DNA of 64,000 bases from Boesenbergia rotunda (GCA_024364735.1 JAGFNQ010000216.1:1-64000), one strand, 5' to 3'; positions 34,141 to 46,990 are shown, counted from the stretch's first letter. The notes: a model not told the origin generated them from the letters alone. Numbers and translations: made by a program.

Positions 34141-37100
34141 AGAACGATTCATGTTTTGTTTATTATTAATATTATTTTAAAAATATTTTATTATTTTTTA
34201 AAATAGGTATAAAATTTAATGGCGATTTGAAATCTAGCTAGAGGATACTTTTGCATTGTTAATTTTAAAATTTTGCTGGTAGAATTAAACTATTAAGATA
34301 TAATGCTTTAAAAAATAATTAATAAATAATAAATAAATAAATAATACTTAATTAATAATTAAGAGTTAATTGTTTTGATTAATAAAGAATTTAGTTGAAA
34401 TGTTAATTTTTCTTAGCAGTTATGAAAATTTAAATTAAAAATTAATTGTAAGTTAATTAAATTTCAATTTAAATTAATTTTATAGAATAAAAATAAAATT
34501 AGGGTAAAAATAATTTTTAAAATACACGTTATAATGTTTTTAAATAGTTGAGAATCTTTTTAATTAATTTTCGAAATTAACAAATAAGTTAATTGAAAAT
34601 AGTTAAAATTAAATCCTTATTAATTGAAACTTTAGTAATATCACATTGTCCATGCAAAAAAATGACTTTGGTTGAATCTTAGCTAATAACAATACAACCT
34701 AATTAGAATCTTTATCCTCTAAGCTATCGATGATTTATCTCCTCCCTCCCTCACCAATAGACGCTAGCACTTCCTTACTATGACAAGGGTTCATCGTGTG
34801 GGGATGATGTAGAGTTTGTGTAACTAGCTAGGTTTGTCATCTCACACAAAAGTATGACAAATTTTTTTCGTTGAGATTCTTATTTCTGTATGGTTTGAAA
34901 GAATATCAGAGGTTTGATGCAATGATGTTTGAGTTGTCTTGATTTTGATATGGTTGACGAACTAGAGACATAATGTTTAAGTTAGACAAAACTGATCATT
35001 TGGTTAGACAAGAACTGATTTGTTAGACCTATTTGATTACTTATGTCAGGTATGCGGTTGTAGTTTTGGATTTTGACGTTTAACTACAGTTGCAGTTCAA
35101 CCAGTTTGGTAGATAAAAGTCTAAGAAGCGAAGTCTTGGGAGATTTGAAGTCTCGCTAGGATGTTTGGCATGAAATCCCAGAGGAGAGTTCCTAACAGGT
35201 GAAGTCTCGATGAGTCACGAAGGATCCAAAGTTAGGAGGTGAAAGTCTCAATAAGTCAAGTAGAACTAAATGCTTAGTATGAAGATATGTATGTGAGCTC
35301 TTGGTAGGTTAAGTCTCGACATGTAAAGAAAGATTGAATGTTTGGCGAGAAATCCTCGAGTTGGAACCTCTTGAAAGATGGAAGATTTGGAGATGGATCT
35401 CTTGGCGAGTTTGATGATGTTGAAGATCATCTACATGTCTAAAGAGATGTTGGCTCAATTAACCCAGATCAAGCATTTGAAAGCTGAAGGCTTGTCGAGA
35501 AGGTCTTGAGGGATGGCGTAGGATTGTCTTGAAAACATATGAGATGAGAGTTCAAGAGAACTATATTTTGGTTTTTGATAGAAATTCTCTACTCAGAGGT
35601 AGAGTAGACCATGGAACAAATGTTTTAGATCTAAGTCGATGAGATCGCTTGAGATCAACTAAATTAGTTACAACATGTATGATCAATTGATTGGTTAACC
35701 ATGTTGACAATGAGGCTAACCATGTTGACATGTATGATCAATTGTTACCACGTCAACAGTGACAAAGTCGGAGGTTATCCAGATTAGATGATCGATGACA
35801 CTATCAATAGATGAATGAATTAAGATCCAAGAGAATAAGTCACGAGTTAATTTAGATCAATTTACTAATAATATAATACGGTTGGTTGATGACATAGTCA
35901 ATAGAAGAATCGATTGAGATCCAAGTGATCATGAACTAGCGTGATTCAAATGAAATAATCATGAACAAGTGAACCGCGTCGAAGTTTGATCTAGACTAGT
36001 TGGCTAGGAATAGTCGATTGGTGGTAGTGATTTAGTACACTAGATGGAGTAACGATCAAGCAACAATCATTGCGGACAAAGTTCCAAGAATACTAGATTA
36101 GTCGACTGCTGAGGTTGTTAGTCATATGATAGTGATATACATTGGATAATATTCAATACGAAACTATTTCTCATGACTACTGTCTTGATTGTGTTTCCAT
36201 TTAAAAATATTATATTGTACTAGATTCAGATTATTATTCTTTCATTTTTCTCTTTTATTTTTTCTACTCTTATCTATAAAAAAGAAAATTTTCTGTACGA
36301 GATTCTCACCCTCTGTATAGGAAAAAACTTTTCATTAGTGGATTCGAGAAGTAACTCACCTAATAAATTATAGGCCATATAGTAAAAACTTGGGATCTGC
36401 CAAACCATATAAAATTATTTTGTTAACATTGTTTTACTTTTCATTGCTTATATCTTTGATCTGCTAATATTTTTCAAGAGCATTTCAAACAGAAGTTTGT
36501 AATTCCAAAAATCATCTATCTAACCCTCCTTTTATACATTACATGATCTCAAAGTAATCTATTAGACAAACTTTGTCGGAGATATAGGAGATATTCTGAA
36601 TTGAAAAAATATAAAATTTAATTTCAGACTTATCTGTTAGATGACCTGAGTTGATAATCTCAAGTTGTGGTTGGGCAGAAAAGATGACTTGCCAAGTTGT
36701 TCGAGCACTAGTGGGATGTCATTGGTTGACTGTCAAGTGCTTTTTGTGCCCAAGTGGGAAGCTAAATGAAGGGACCGAGTCGGAAAGTCAAGCGCCGAGT
36801 CGATCAAGTTGGTGAGTGCTCGATCTGATAGTCATTTGACGGACTACCGAGTTGACTTCCCGATCTGAGTGAGAAACCAAGTGTCACCCCAGCAAGTTGT
36901 AGAGTACCCACTAGACTGAGTTGTCAAGTGACGAGTCGGGACATGCCGCTGAGTCGCCGAGTCGGCCGAGCTACCAAATCGGCCGAGTCTGTCGAGTCAG
37001 CCGAGCTACCAAATCGGCCGAGTCTGTCGAGTCTGTCGAGTCAGCTGAGTATTGCGAGTTGGCCAAGTGCTCCTAAGAAGAAGCCAAGTGCTGTTGAGTG

Positions 37101-37378
37101 AGATGTCGAATGCCTAGTCAAGAGGCCGAACCCCCTCGACTGCCAAGTCTAAATGGGTTGCTTAGTCGGTGATGTGCGTAGATTATATATATTTTTAAGC
37201 TTTGAATGATGCATATTTACTTACATTTCATGAGCATTATCTATAATATCGCACCCTATTTCTATGTGATTTTGTTACTTTTATTTTTTTTTGGAGAACT
37301 ACTCTTTGTTGGTTTTCATTGATAGGACATATTTTCAGAGCAAAAATAGAGCAAGTTTAAAGAGAATTCAGAATAACC
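34141..37378. other. Intergenic: AT-rich DNA and decayed LTR-like repeats
   Basis: 34141-34720 is very AT-rich. 35100-35500 repeats GAAGTCTCG..GAGTC and 'TTTGGCGAGAA' words, resembling decayed SIRE-type LTR DNA. 36680-37180 is rich in CGAGTCGGCCGAG and CGAGTCTGTCGAGTC words; 36960-37050 is a short tandem array of them. No coding frame was recognised. Confidence 0.45.
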
Positions 37379-38218
37379 GTGCCTCTCCTAGAGGGGGTAA
37401 ATAGACATTGCCCCCAAATCGATCACTCTCTTCCTACACTTGTTAGTTGTGCAAGCGGAATATAATTAAACTAAAACTAATAAGAAGAAAGACAAATCAA
37501 TCTACGTGATTCAGAGATAAAGCTCCTACTCCATGACTATCCGTAAGGAGGACGATCTCGATCCGTCGGTGGATTAGTCCTTGGAAGACCTCCAGCTAGC
37601 TCGTGTCGCTCCTTGTGGGTGGAGAAACTTCACCACAACCTCAACAGGACCTCTGAGCACAAAGACTACTAATTGGACTTTAACCAAAGCCAATTTTATC
37701 CACCCTAGCCAGCCAAACCGAGCTCCCTTAAATAGAGCTCGTGGCTGAACTAGCCATTACCAGTCGACTGGTTCCAACACTAGTTGACTGATCTAGCAGA
37801 ATTCGAACGTTACAACTCAACGTTCGAATTCTCAACCGACATCAGTCGACTGCATAGAAGATCAGTCGATTGATCTTTCTGTTATCTCTACTAGTCGACT
37901 GATCACATACCAGTCAACTGCCCAAATCCTAAACCTAAGGTTTCCCTTCCCGAGTACAATTCACTTAATACTCGGACTCTCACGACTCAACTGACTCTTC
38001 TTGCAGCCTCGACCTGTTGCCTTCAAGCCATCCTCGACTTTGACTCTCGTTACTCAGATACATATAAGCTCGTGGCTCGTTCTCAGCCATCCTTCGCATA
38101 TGCCTCAAAGTGCGCTACTCTCGGCTCATCGTTCCTGCCTTGTCCACGGTCCCTCGGATGCTTTATCATTCATCGGACCCGAAGCCGTCAAGCTAAGACT
38201 ATATGTATCCTGCAAAAC
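37379..38218 (-). repeat. SIRE-like LTR copy 1, truncated
   Basis: Matches 38240-39180 in order: GAGGGGGTAAATA, TTGTTAGT.GTGCAAGCGGAAT, the ACGTG(A/G)TTC(A/G)GAGAT block, and TCCTTGTGGGTGGAGAAAC. It lacks the LTR start on its right because the next LTR begins at 38219. It holds several CAGTCGACTG-type palindromes at 37755-37925. Confidence 0.7.
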
Positions 38219-39286
38219 CTGTTGGGACCTTCCCGTTTGCTAGAGGAGGGGGAGGGGGGTGAATAACAACTTTTCGATCACCCACTTTAATCGTGGTTTT
38301 CTTCCTACACATTGTTAGTGCGCAAGCGGAATAACAAATAATAAAATCTAACAACTAAGAAGACAAACCAATTTACGTGGTTCGGAGATGAAGCTTCTAC
38401 TCCACGGTTGTCCGTAAGGTGGACGATCCCAATCCGTCGGTGGATGACTCCCCGGAAGACCTCGGGCTAGCTCGTTAGCTCCTTGTGGGTGGAGAAACCT
38501 CGCCACAACCCGCAACACCTTCCTGAGCTCTTAGACTACTAATTGACCTTTAACCAAAACCAAATTCGTCAAGAACTCTCAGCCAAAACCGAGCCCCTTT
38601 AAATAGTGCTCTTGGCTGAAATGACCGTTACCGGTCGACTGGTCCAACACCAGTCGATTGGTCCAGCACCAGTCGACTGGTCCCACTCAGATTCGAACGT
38701 TAACAGCCCAATGTTCGAATTTCTGCTGCCATCAGTCGATTGCTCCAGGGGCAGTCGACTGATCTTTCTGTGGACTTCATCAGTCGACTGCTCCAGTGGT
38801 AGTCAACTGGTCCACTTCCAAACCTAAGGTTTCCCTTCCCGAGTACATTTCTCTCAGCACTCGATCCTTAGGATTTCTTTCCCGAGTACAATTCCCTCAT
38901 CACTCGACCCCTCACAACTCAGCTGACTCTTCATCCAGCAGCCTCGATCTGTTGCTTTCAAGCCCTCTTCGTCTTTGGCTCTCGTCCCTTGGATGCATTC
39001 AAGCCCACGACCTGTCTCCCATGTCATCCTTTACGTATGCCTCGAAGTCCACTTCCCTCGGCTCATCTCCCCTGCTTTGTCCACGGTCCCTCGGATGCAT
39101 ACAAGCCCATGACTTGTCTCCTCATCCCATCCTTCACCGGACCCGAAGCCATCCCGCTAAGTTCATGTGTATCCTACAAACCTGCACACTCAAATACACA
39201 TATTAAATACAAGGGTGAACCTTACTTAAACCCTTTACCCAAACATCAAAACACATGGTCACTCCGGACCATAGATTGCCCCAACA
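38219..39286 (-). repeat. SIRE-like LTR copy 2
   Basis: The right end GCCCCAACA at 39286 gives the minus-strand LTR start TGTTGGGGC, adjoining a polypurine tract. Palindromes of AGTCGACT type cluster at 38630-38820. Frames within (38606-38827, 38796-39206) are repeat translations. Confidence 0.75.
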
Positions 39287-39303
39287 ATCTCCCCCTTTTT
39301 GAT
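39287..39303 (-). other. SIRE-like polypurine tract
   Basis: The minus strand reads TCAAAAAGGGGGAGAT immediately before the LTR start, typical of SIRE/Maximus elements. Confidence 0.75.
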
Positions 39304-41095
39304 GTTTGACAATACGTTTAAGTTAGGAAAAACAACTAGCAAAAACAATGCTAATAACCATTTGGACTTACGTTGCCAAGGCTTCACCATGGACTTATAC
39401 TGTCAATACATATGCAATGCAAACATGGATCCTATCACAAGGCATCCCCACACCTAAACCTCCCCAATGAGTTTAGGACTTTTACCTAAACTGGGCTTTT
39501 TAAAACCTCTCCAAGGCTCCCCCCTACATTGGACTCACAAAGGTTTTTTAAGAACCTCTCCAAGGTTCCCCTTTCGCCATAAATGAGCAAAAATGCTCCC
39601 CCTTTACCTAAGCTCCCCCTTGACCTAGGATTTCTTGCAAGGGCGTGTTTGGTTTCCCACTTAAACCCAACACTTCTCCCCCTTTGCCACACATCAAAAG
39701 GATTGCCCCAAGTAATATTACCCCTTGGTATCAATGAAGGATACCTTCTTTTTTTGAAAATCTCCCAGAAATCAGAAACCAGAAAGACCAGTCGACTAGA
39801 CAGTTACTAGTCGACTGGTACCTTCGAATTGCAATCCCACAGAGAGATCAGTCGATTGCCCCAGGGGCAGTCGACTGATATATCTTAGTCTGAACATTTC
39901 AGCTTCTGAGCTGAAATTCAGAAATGCACTAGAAATTCCATAAATCTTCAAAAATTTCTAAATTTTGTGGAGAGGTTTGTGGTACCCGTGTCTATTTGGG
40001 AAAAATACATTCAACCATGTATCTATCACCAATCCCAAGATTGGCACAAAACCTAAAACTATCTAAACGGTTCAATTGAACTTTGACCAAAAGTCCTAGT
40101 TTTAGATTCCCCTTAATGTCTTTCCCCATACCAAACCACAATGCATCCCTAGCATTGATTTATGTGGTATCTATACATCAAAAGGCAACTTCCATGCTAT
40201 ATGACCCCAATATCATATTTTCACGCATGAAACTCAAATCCAATGTGCCAAATTCCTAGGATTGAGACTCCAATCCGTCTCCACACTCCTTGGCACACTT
40301 CATGACCCATCTAGACTTCCGAGAGAAATTCTCCCGGGATCCATAGACCACGGGTCCCAACTTGGCTCCTAAAGCTCCCCCTTGAGCTCTTAGCCTTAGC
40401 CACCTCCTTAGGTGACTCAACAAACACTAGACCACACCGGTGTACCTCCAGTGACTCTTGGTCTACAACCCTAGCCTTCTTAACTTTGGACCCCTTGTCC
40501 TTAGTTAAGACTTTCTTCTTGCTTTTACATGGCATCCCCTTGCCATTTTTGGACTTTCCCTCCTTCCCATAGTTATATGCTACCCTAGTATATTTCTTTT
40601 CATTGGCATCGGAGAACTTAGATCGGTATCCTAGACCCGATCTATCATTGTTGAATTTTTTACTACCCAACCCCATACATAAACCCTTAGATCGAATAGT
40701 GAATCTATCTAGGGTTTTCTCTAATTTATCAAGCTTTGCCCTTAAATCTTGATTTTCCCTTTCTAGGATTTTAAACCTAGAATCAATATGTCCACCTTGG
40801 ACAATCCTAGACCTACCCATTTGCCTAGGCATGTGTCTTCCCTTTTGGGATTAATGCCTTGATCCTTAGGTCTAGAGATTCTAGGTTTATCATGATGCAT
40901 GAATTCCCTAGGGTTTTGATATGCAACATTAACCATATTTTTATCATGATATCTAAAACCAAAACTATGCATGGGTAAATAATTTTTATTATTTCTAACA
41001 TGCATGGAGGAGTTTAAATTTGAATTACATTTAAACTTAAAGTTAGGGATTACCTCCCTTACCCTTGTAGCTCTCCCTTGATGTGAGCTTTATGG
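39304..41095 (-). pseudogene. SIRE-like gag C-terminal remnant, pol missing
   Basis: 40311-41005 on the minus strand encodes gag-tail-like sequence: a coiled region (ERENQDLRAKLDKLEKTLDRF), then SKGLCMGLGSKKF, then a lysine-rich tail. The plus-strand SIRE gag ends with the parallel KNILEKFSTSSKTLDMILNAQ. The 1 kb between this and the 3' LTR holds no protease, integrase or RT, so pol is deleted or the element was gag-only. Confidence 0.6.
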
Positions 41096-42398
41096 GGACC
41101 AGTGCCGTCGATAGAGGGGGGGGTGACTATCGACCGTAAAAATTCTTCGTGGAACCTTCGTAAACTTTCGACCATTCTAGATATAGAGTTAGTGCAGCGG
41201 AAAATAGAAAGAATGAACGAACAAACACAGTGCACACCGGATTTTTACTTGGTTCCCAACCCCCCAGGGTCAGTACATCCAAGGCCTAAGCACAGGAACG
41301 CCTGTCCACTAATGGTCTCCTTTTCAGAATTTTCGGAGGCGGAGAAACCCGTATTACAGTGCACAATTTACAATAAAAAATATAACAGAAATTAAGTGTG
41401 GAATGTAAATTCACACCAAAATAGAAAAGTCGAATGCCCGGCCAATCTGGACCTCCGAAGTGCCGCGCACTTCCTCCTGGAGCCTCCTTGGTCGTAGGGC
41501 TTCGTCTCTAGCGCTTTTCTTTAGCTCGGAATGCTCAGAATGATCGTAGAAGTGTTGTTCCAGTTGAGGGGTTGAAGCCCCTTTATATAGTACTCATTGG
41601 GGCGCCTGTGTTGAAGGGGGCGCCTCACAAGGCTTAGTCAAACTTCATCTTCGCGCCGAACTCACAGCAGGGATAAGTTCACCCTTCCTAGGTGCCTGTC
41701 TCAACACAGACGCCCTACAACTCTGGGGCACTTGTATTAATACAGGCACCCTGGATGCTTCTTCCAAGTCACTTTGTGTTCGCTTGCCTTCCTTGTTTCC
41801 AACTTTTAGGTACCTGCAATACAATAAAAGACAAGACAAACATGCAGATAATCTTATCCTTAAGGACTTGGTTCTGACTTTGGATTTTCGCAAAACCCTA
41901 GGTCGAACCGACGCCTAAGTTCCCACCCCCGGGAACGCGCCTTTCACCTACTCCTCTCAGGAGATGGTTGCCACCCGGCCCATTCAGTTGGACTTTTGCC
42001 TAGCTTCACTCACCAGGACTTTTGCCCAATCCTACGACCAGGACTTAGTGCCTAACTTCACTCATCAGGACTTTTGCCCACCTTCACTCACCAGGTTTTA
42101 GTGCCCAACCCTTGGTCAGGTCTTAGGTGTCCAGCCCTCGGTTAGGACTTAGTGCCTAATTCCACGATCTAGGACTTAGTGCCCAACCCTTGGTCAGGTC
42201 TTAGGTGCCTAGCCCTTGGCCAGGACTTAGTGCCCAATTCCACGAACCAGGACTTAGTGCCTAGGTTAAGTAGGACTTTTCTTCACTTTGTTACTCCTCT
42301 CTTGACTCCCCTTCCCTTGTTCAATGTGTCACTGACTTAAGCATATTGTCAAACATTGAAACACTTAAAGGAGGACATCACTGATGCATCTTGCACCA
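41096..42398 (-). repeat. SIRE-like LTR copy 3
   Basis: The right end GCACCA at 42398 gives a minus-strand start TGGTGC after a polypurine tract. The left end is near 41096-41110 at GATAGAGGGGGGGTGA, the GGGGGTGA-type end shared with copies 1 and 2. 41985-42290 is an array of units around 'CTCACCAGGACTT'. It interrupts the gag remnant on its left, so it is a later insertion. Confidence 0.7.
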
Positions 42399-44760
42399 AT
42401 AATCTCCCCCTTTTTGATGTTTGACAATATCTTAAGTTAGATTGGATGAAGGGGCTAAATAATAAACCTTGGGATCAAAAGAAAAATGATCTAAGTTTTG
42501 AAAACACATTTTGGTCCATTGGTAAAGCTCTCTATCCTTTGGGAGAAAGAAAAAAATTTCTAACTTAAGCTCACTCCCCCCCCTCCTTTTGAAAAAAAAA
42601 ACATTTTGATTTCATTTGATCCTTTGGTAAGAGAAAAAAAATTTCTAACTTCAGCGCACTCTCCCCCTTTGTCATATATCAAAAATCACCAAAACATTTT
42701 GCACCAACACTGAAAATATTTTTTCTTTTGAAAGTATTTAGTATAAATCTTTGAAAGCATAGCAAAGAGCTAGTTAAAAATACAATTGTACCAACAGAAA
42801 ATTAATTTTACTTAACTTGCACCAAACAATTACACTTTGAAAAGTATTGTGCAAATCGAAAGTATTTTGAACTTTCAGCAAGCGTTTTGAACTCAGACAA
42901 TATTGCCTTAGAAAAATTTCAAATTGAGAAAGATTTTCAAAAAGGATTGCATAAAGGATTTTTTTAGAAAAATATGCACTTTTCAAAAATATTTCACTTA
43001 GAGATTTTTGCACTTTAAAAGAATACTTTGAAAAATATTGTGCAAAACTTGTATATTGAAAGATAATTTTTGTTTGAAAAGTTTGTACTTCGAAAAATAT
43101 TGAGCTTTTTGAACAATGCAAGTACTTTTTGAAAAGTATAGGTACTTTTGAAAAAGATTATGCAAATTCTTGAAACATATAAGTACTTTTGAAAGATGTT
43201 AAGTACCTTTGAAAGATGTTATGCATTTTTGAAAAATATAAGTATTTTTGAACGATATTATGCATTTTTGAAAAATATGTACTTTGAAAAATATATACTT
43301 AACATATTAAGAAAATTATTTTGAAAACACAATACTTTACTTGACTTGGTTTCTTTTTCAGTCTAACACAATCCTAGGAAACCTTGTTAACTACAAGGAC
43401 AATTCCCTAAGTGTCCTGGAAATTCTCCAAACTCAAGAAAATATTGTTTTCAAAAGGAATTCTATAAGCAACAAAAAATATGTTTTTGATAGTATCATAT
43501 TTTCATAAAAGATGACAGTATTTTTAAAAATAATTCCTTATGCTTTCAAAAGGATTTAAAAATATAGTACATGAAAACATATTATTTTGAAATGTTCAAC
43601 AATTCTTTTAATTTGACCTCCCCCTAAACTTGACCCAGTCCTAGGAAGCTTGTTGACCACAAGCGATCTTCCTTTGAGTCTTAAGGTTTGTTCTAGACCA
43701 AAAGAATTATCTAGTAATTTTAAAAAAATAATTGCCAAAAATAATTTTCCTAAAAACACTTGTCAGAAGGTTTTCTTTTGACTTAGACTCCCCCTAAATT
43801 TGACACATCCTAGGAGTTCTTGTAGATCATGAAGTAGACTTTCCTATGTATCTTTAGGGTTTATCAAGATCAAAAGGAAAATAAGCACAATTTTTAGAGT
43901 GCATTTTTGAAATATTGATGAGTATTTGAAAGACATATTTTGAAATGAAGACAATTTGTTAGGCACAGTTTTCGAAAATATTTTGACATGATAGTGATTT
44001 GTAAGGCGTAGTTTTCAAAAAACATAAGTGATAATGATTTGTAAAGAACGATTTTCGAAAAACATAAGTGATAGTGATTTGTAAAGCATAGTTTTCGAAA
44101 AACATAAGTGATAGTGATTTGTAAAGCACAGTTTTGAAAAAAAAAGTCACTTAAAAAAATACTCCCTCTGTATCTAACACCGTTTGACTCTATCTAAGTG
44201 CCTTAATGGACTTTAGTGTTGACTTAAGAGGCTTGTGTCTAATTGTGTAGGTCAAACATTTTCAAAAAGATATAATTTTGAATATGTATAATATTTAAAC
44301 ACTTAAATAAGCATGAATTCCATAAAGACATTATTATGTTAAAGCACTATTTTGAAAATAGATTTTTAGAAAAATATTCTAAGAATTTTGGAAAACAATT
44401 TTTGAAAAGCATTTTCAATTTATTAGTCCTTAACATCTCACCCATTCTAGATGTCTCAATACAAGCAAGCATGGTTGCCTTATGGGTGCATTGTGAGATG
44501 CTTGAATTATTTTTCTTAATTTATTGTTAAATCTAAGATTTAATCGAAACTTGTGTTAGATTCAAATTTATCAAATAGTAAAGTGAGTTTGATTTTCGGT
44601 AACCGACTTCCAGGTCTTGGCGGGGCACAGAGGCTTCTTTGGCCCTTGGCAAAGCCTTTTATCGAAAATTCATTTTCAAATTACTTCTTGAAAAATTTTG
44701 GTCTAACTATCTTAGGTTTTGGATCGGTAGCTTCGGCTAGTTCCACCTGACTAAACAAAC
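42399..44760 (-). mobile_element. 3' internal region of a SIRE-like element
   Basis: It starts with a polypurine tract at 42401-42415 (TCAAAAAGGGGGAGATT on the minus strand). The rest is low-complexity, rich in TTGAAAAATAT words at 42840-43320. A block with TCCTAGGA and CCCCTAAA is repeated at about 43350, 43615 and 43785. No coding frame with known motifs was found. Confidence 0.55.
43969..44145. repeat. Tandem array, unit about 40 bp
   Basis: Between four and five copies of a unit containing TTTTCGAAAAACATAAGTGA and GTGATTTGTAAAGCA. The last copies are almost identical. Confidence 0.85.
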
Positions 44761-45720
44761 CAAGTAGGGTACGCCTTACCTTACTTGACCTTATTAGAAG
44801 GGCTTTCCTAATGTACTATCATCTCACCTCCACCTAATACTAGTGTTGGTATGGCTTGGCGGTTTCCAAGACAACCACGTGGTCGTATCTGAGAGACCTC
44901 TCTATGTCCACGGATTAAAAATTTAATCCGAATAGAGACCCATCCCTATAATGAACGATCCGTCGTCATGTTAGTTAATCCAAGTCACAACTTAGCCACA
45001 AAGGCTTTTTAACTTTCCGGATTAACTAACCGCGGAAAAGACGACGGTTTTGATCGCCGATTTTTGTGTTTATCTTCGGGGTCCAGTTAATTATTATTAT
45101 CTAAGATTTCAAATCTAAATAATAATTTAACACACATGAAATGACAAAGTAAAGCATAAAGGCACAATAAAACATATCACAACGAAAACTGAGCCCGGAA
45201 GAAATATACCTCACCGTTTACCTCACAGTCTTCTATCTTATGACCCTGCCCACTTGGACGTTGTGTGGTCGACGATCTCCCAAGTCGTGGAGTCACCAAG
45301 GCATGCGAATCAATCCTTCCTTTTCTTCTTCCCTTGCGCCGAGAGACAAAAACCCTAGGGCTAGGGTTTTGCTTCACCACCCGGTGGCCCCTTGAAGAAG
45401 ATGGTGATGAAGTCAAGAGGATGAGTTCCTCTCCTTCACCACATCCCACGCCAACCTCTATTCCTTCTTCCTATCTCACGGTAGCAATCACCACAAGGAA
45501 GAAAAGCTCTCCCTCAACCTCTCCTTATCCGGCGACAATCACTAAAAGGAAGCTCCCTTTGCCGGCTCGCCACTCTTCTTCCTCCTTGCTCCCGCGTGCC
45601 ACAAAAAGAGAAGGGAACTTCTCCTTTATCCTGTGAATGTCCACAACAAGGTAAGCCGAAGAAGAGAGTGGAAGAAGATGAGAACCGTGAGTTCTCTTCT
45701 TCTCTTCCACCGGCGCTAAC
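44761..45720. other. Unassigned repeat-like DNA
   Basis: Holds a CCCTAGGGCTAGGGTTTTG stretch and purine-rich or pyrimidine-rich frames (45177-45449 minus, 45265-45636 plus) without motifs. It resembles an LTR or leader of an older element into which the plus-strand SIRE inserted at 45721. Identity is not established. Confidence 0.35.
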
Positions 45721-45829
45721 TGTTGATGCAGTCTGACCCTGATTGTTGTTTTGATGTTGACACCGATTTTAGTTTAGGTTAATGAGATGAGTCTGGTTTA
45801 AGTCCTGATCGGGGACAGGGCACGACTCT

Positions 45830-46175
45830 CGGTGAGTGAAGCCGGGTTATGGAAATCCTGGTGAGTGAAGCCGAGTTATGAAAATCCTGGTGAGTGAAGC
45901 CAGGTGATTGGAAACCCTGGTGAGTGAAGTCAGGTGATTGGAAACCCCGGTGAGTGAAGCCGGGTCCTGGTGAGTGAAGCCAGGTGATTGGAAACCCTGG
46001 TGAGTGAATCCAGGTGATTGGAAACCCTGGTGAGTGAAGCCAGGTGATTGGAAACCCCGGTGAGTGAAGCCGGGTCCTAGTGAGCGAAGCCAGGTGATTG
46101 GAAACCCCGGTGAGTGAAGCCGGGTCCTGGTGAGTGAAGCTAGGTGATGGAAGTCCTAGTGAGTGAAGCTGGGCA
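45830..46175 (+). repeat. Imperfect tandem array, 13 copies of GTGAGTGAAG units
   Basis: Thirteen copies of GTGAGTGAAG or a one-base variant, spaced by about 20 or 30 bp. Most units read CCTGGTGAGTGAAGCCAGG followed by TGATTGGAAA. Short 20-bp and long 30-bp units alternate. Confidence 0.9.
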
Positions 46176-46259
46176 CGGAGTCTTGGTCCAGGGGACTGAG
46201 CACGAGTCAGAGAAGGCTAGGGAGGCTGTTCTCTGGACTTAGAGTAGAATTTGTGGGAG

Positions 46260-46990
46260 TTGGATCGGTCTAGTGACTGATCAGGGAGTTGGCACGAACT
46301 CCCTGTTGTGGATCGGTCTGGTGACCGATCCAGGGAGTCTGATTAGTCTGGTGACCGATCAGGGAGAGAACAGAAGCTTCTGTTCGGCTCCTGATCGGTC
46401 TGGTGATCGATCAGGGAGAGAACAAAATGGTTTTTGTTCGGCCTCTGATCGGTCTGGTGACCGATCAGGGAGAGAACAAATGGTTTCTGTTCGGCCTCTG
46501 ATCGGTCTGGTGACCGATCAGGGAGAGAACAAATGGTTTTTGTTCGGCCTCTGATCGGTCTGGTGACCGATCAGGGAGAAGTTGGATGGGTTCACAAAGT
46601 TTCTGTGAGGAATTTTGATCGGTCAGATTGATCGATCAAATTGTCGCAAGAAACTCATCCTGACCGATCAGGATGGATCCTGATCGGTCAGGGAGTGACC
46701 TGATCGGTCACCAGACCGATCAGGGCACACCTTGATTGGTCAGGTGACCGATCAGTGGGTTTGGCTTGCGAAGCTGGAAAAACCCTCAGCAAAGGGGTGG
46801 ATCGGTCAGGTGATCGATCCACGACCTGTGATCGATCTGGTGACCGATCACTAGAAGTCGCGATCCCAATTTTCTCACTGGGGACCGATCAGGCTGGAGC
46901 CTGATTGGTGTGGGCTTACCATGATCATTTCGGTGACCGATCAGGGTCATCTTTGATCGGTCCGGTGACCGATCAGTAGCAGTAAACTTT
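46260..46990 (+). repeat. Array of micro-hairpins GATCGGTC..GACCGATC
   Basis: About fifteen copies of an 8-bp inverted pair, most often GATCGGTC-TGGT-GACCGATC, followed by AGGGAG. The unit at 46390-46580 repeats almost exactly at a spacing of about 58 bp. The frame 46273-46554 is a translation of this array and not a gene. Confidence 0.9.

Noticed and set aside
37379..39286. Two LTRs as the pair of one intact element
   Set aside because: They directly adjoin without internal sequence and the left copy lacks its LTR start; a nested or tandem arrangement fits better.
45177..45636. Candidate host gene with opposed frames
   Set aside because: No start context, splice structure or motif; the composition fits an LTR or leader.
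46273..46554. 93-codon repetitive ORF with DRSGDRSGREQ units
   Set aside because: It is a translation of the micro-hairpin array and no independent coding signal is visible.
45830..46990. CRISPR-like regularly spaced repeats
   Set aside because: Spacers are themselves repeats, unit lengths vary, and the setting is a plant LTR.
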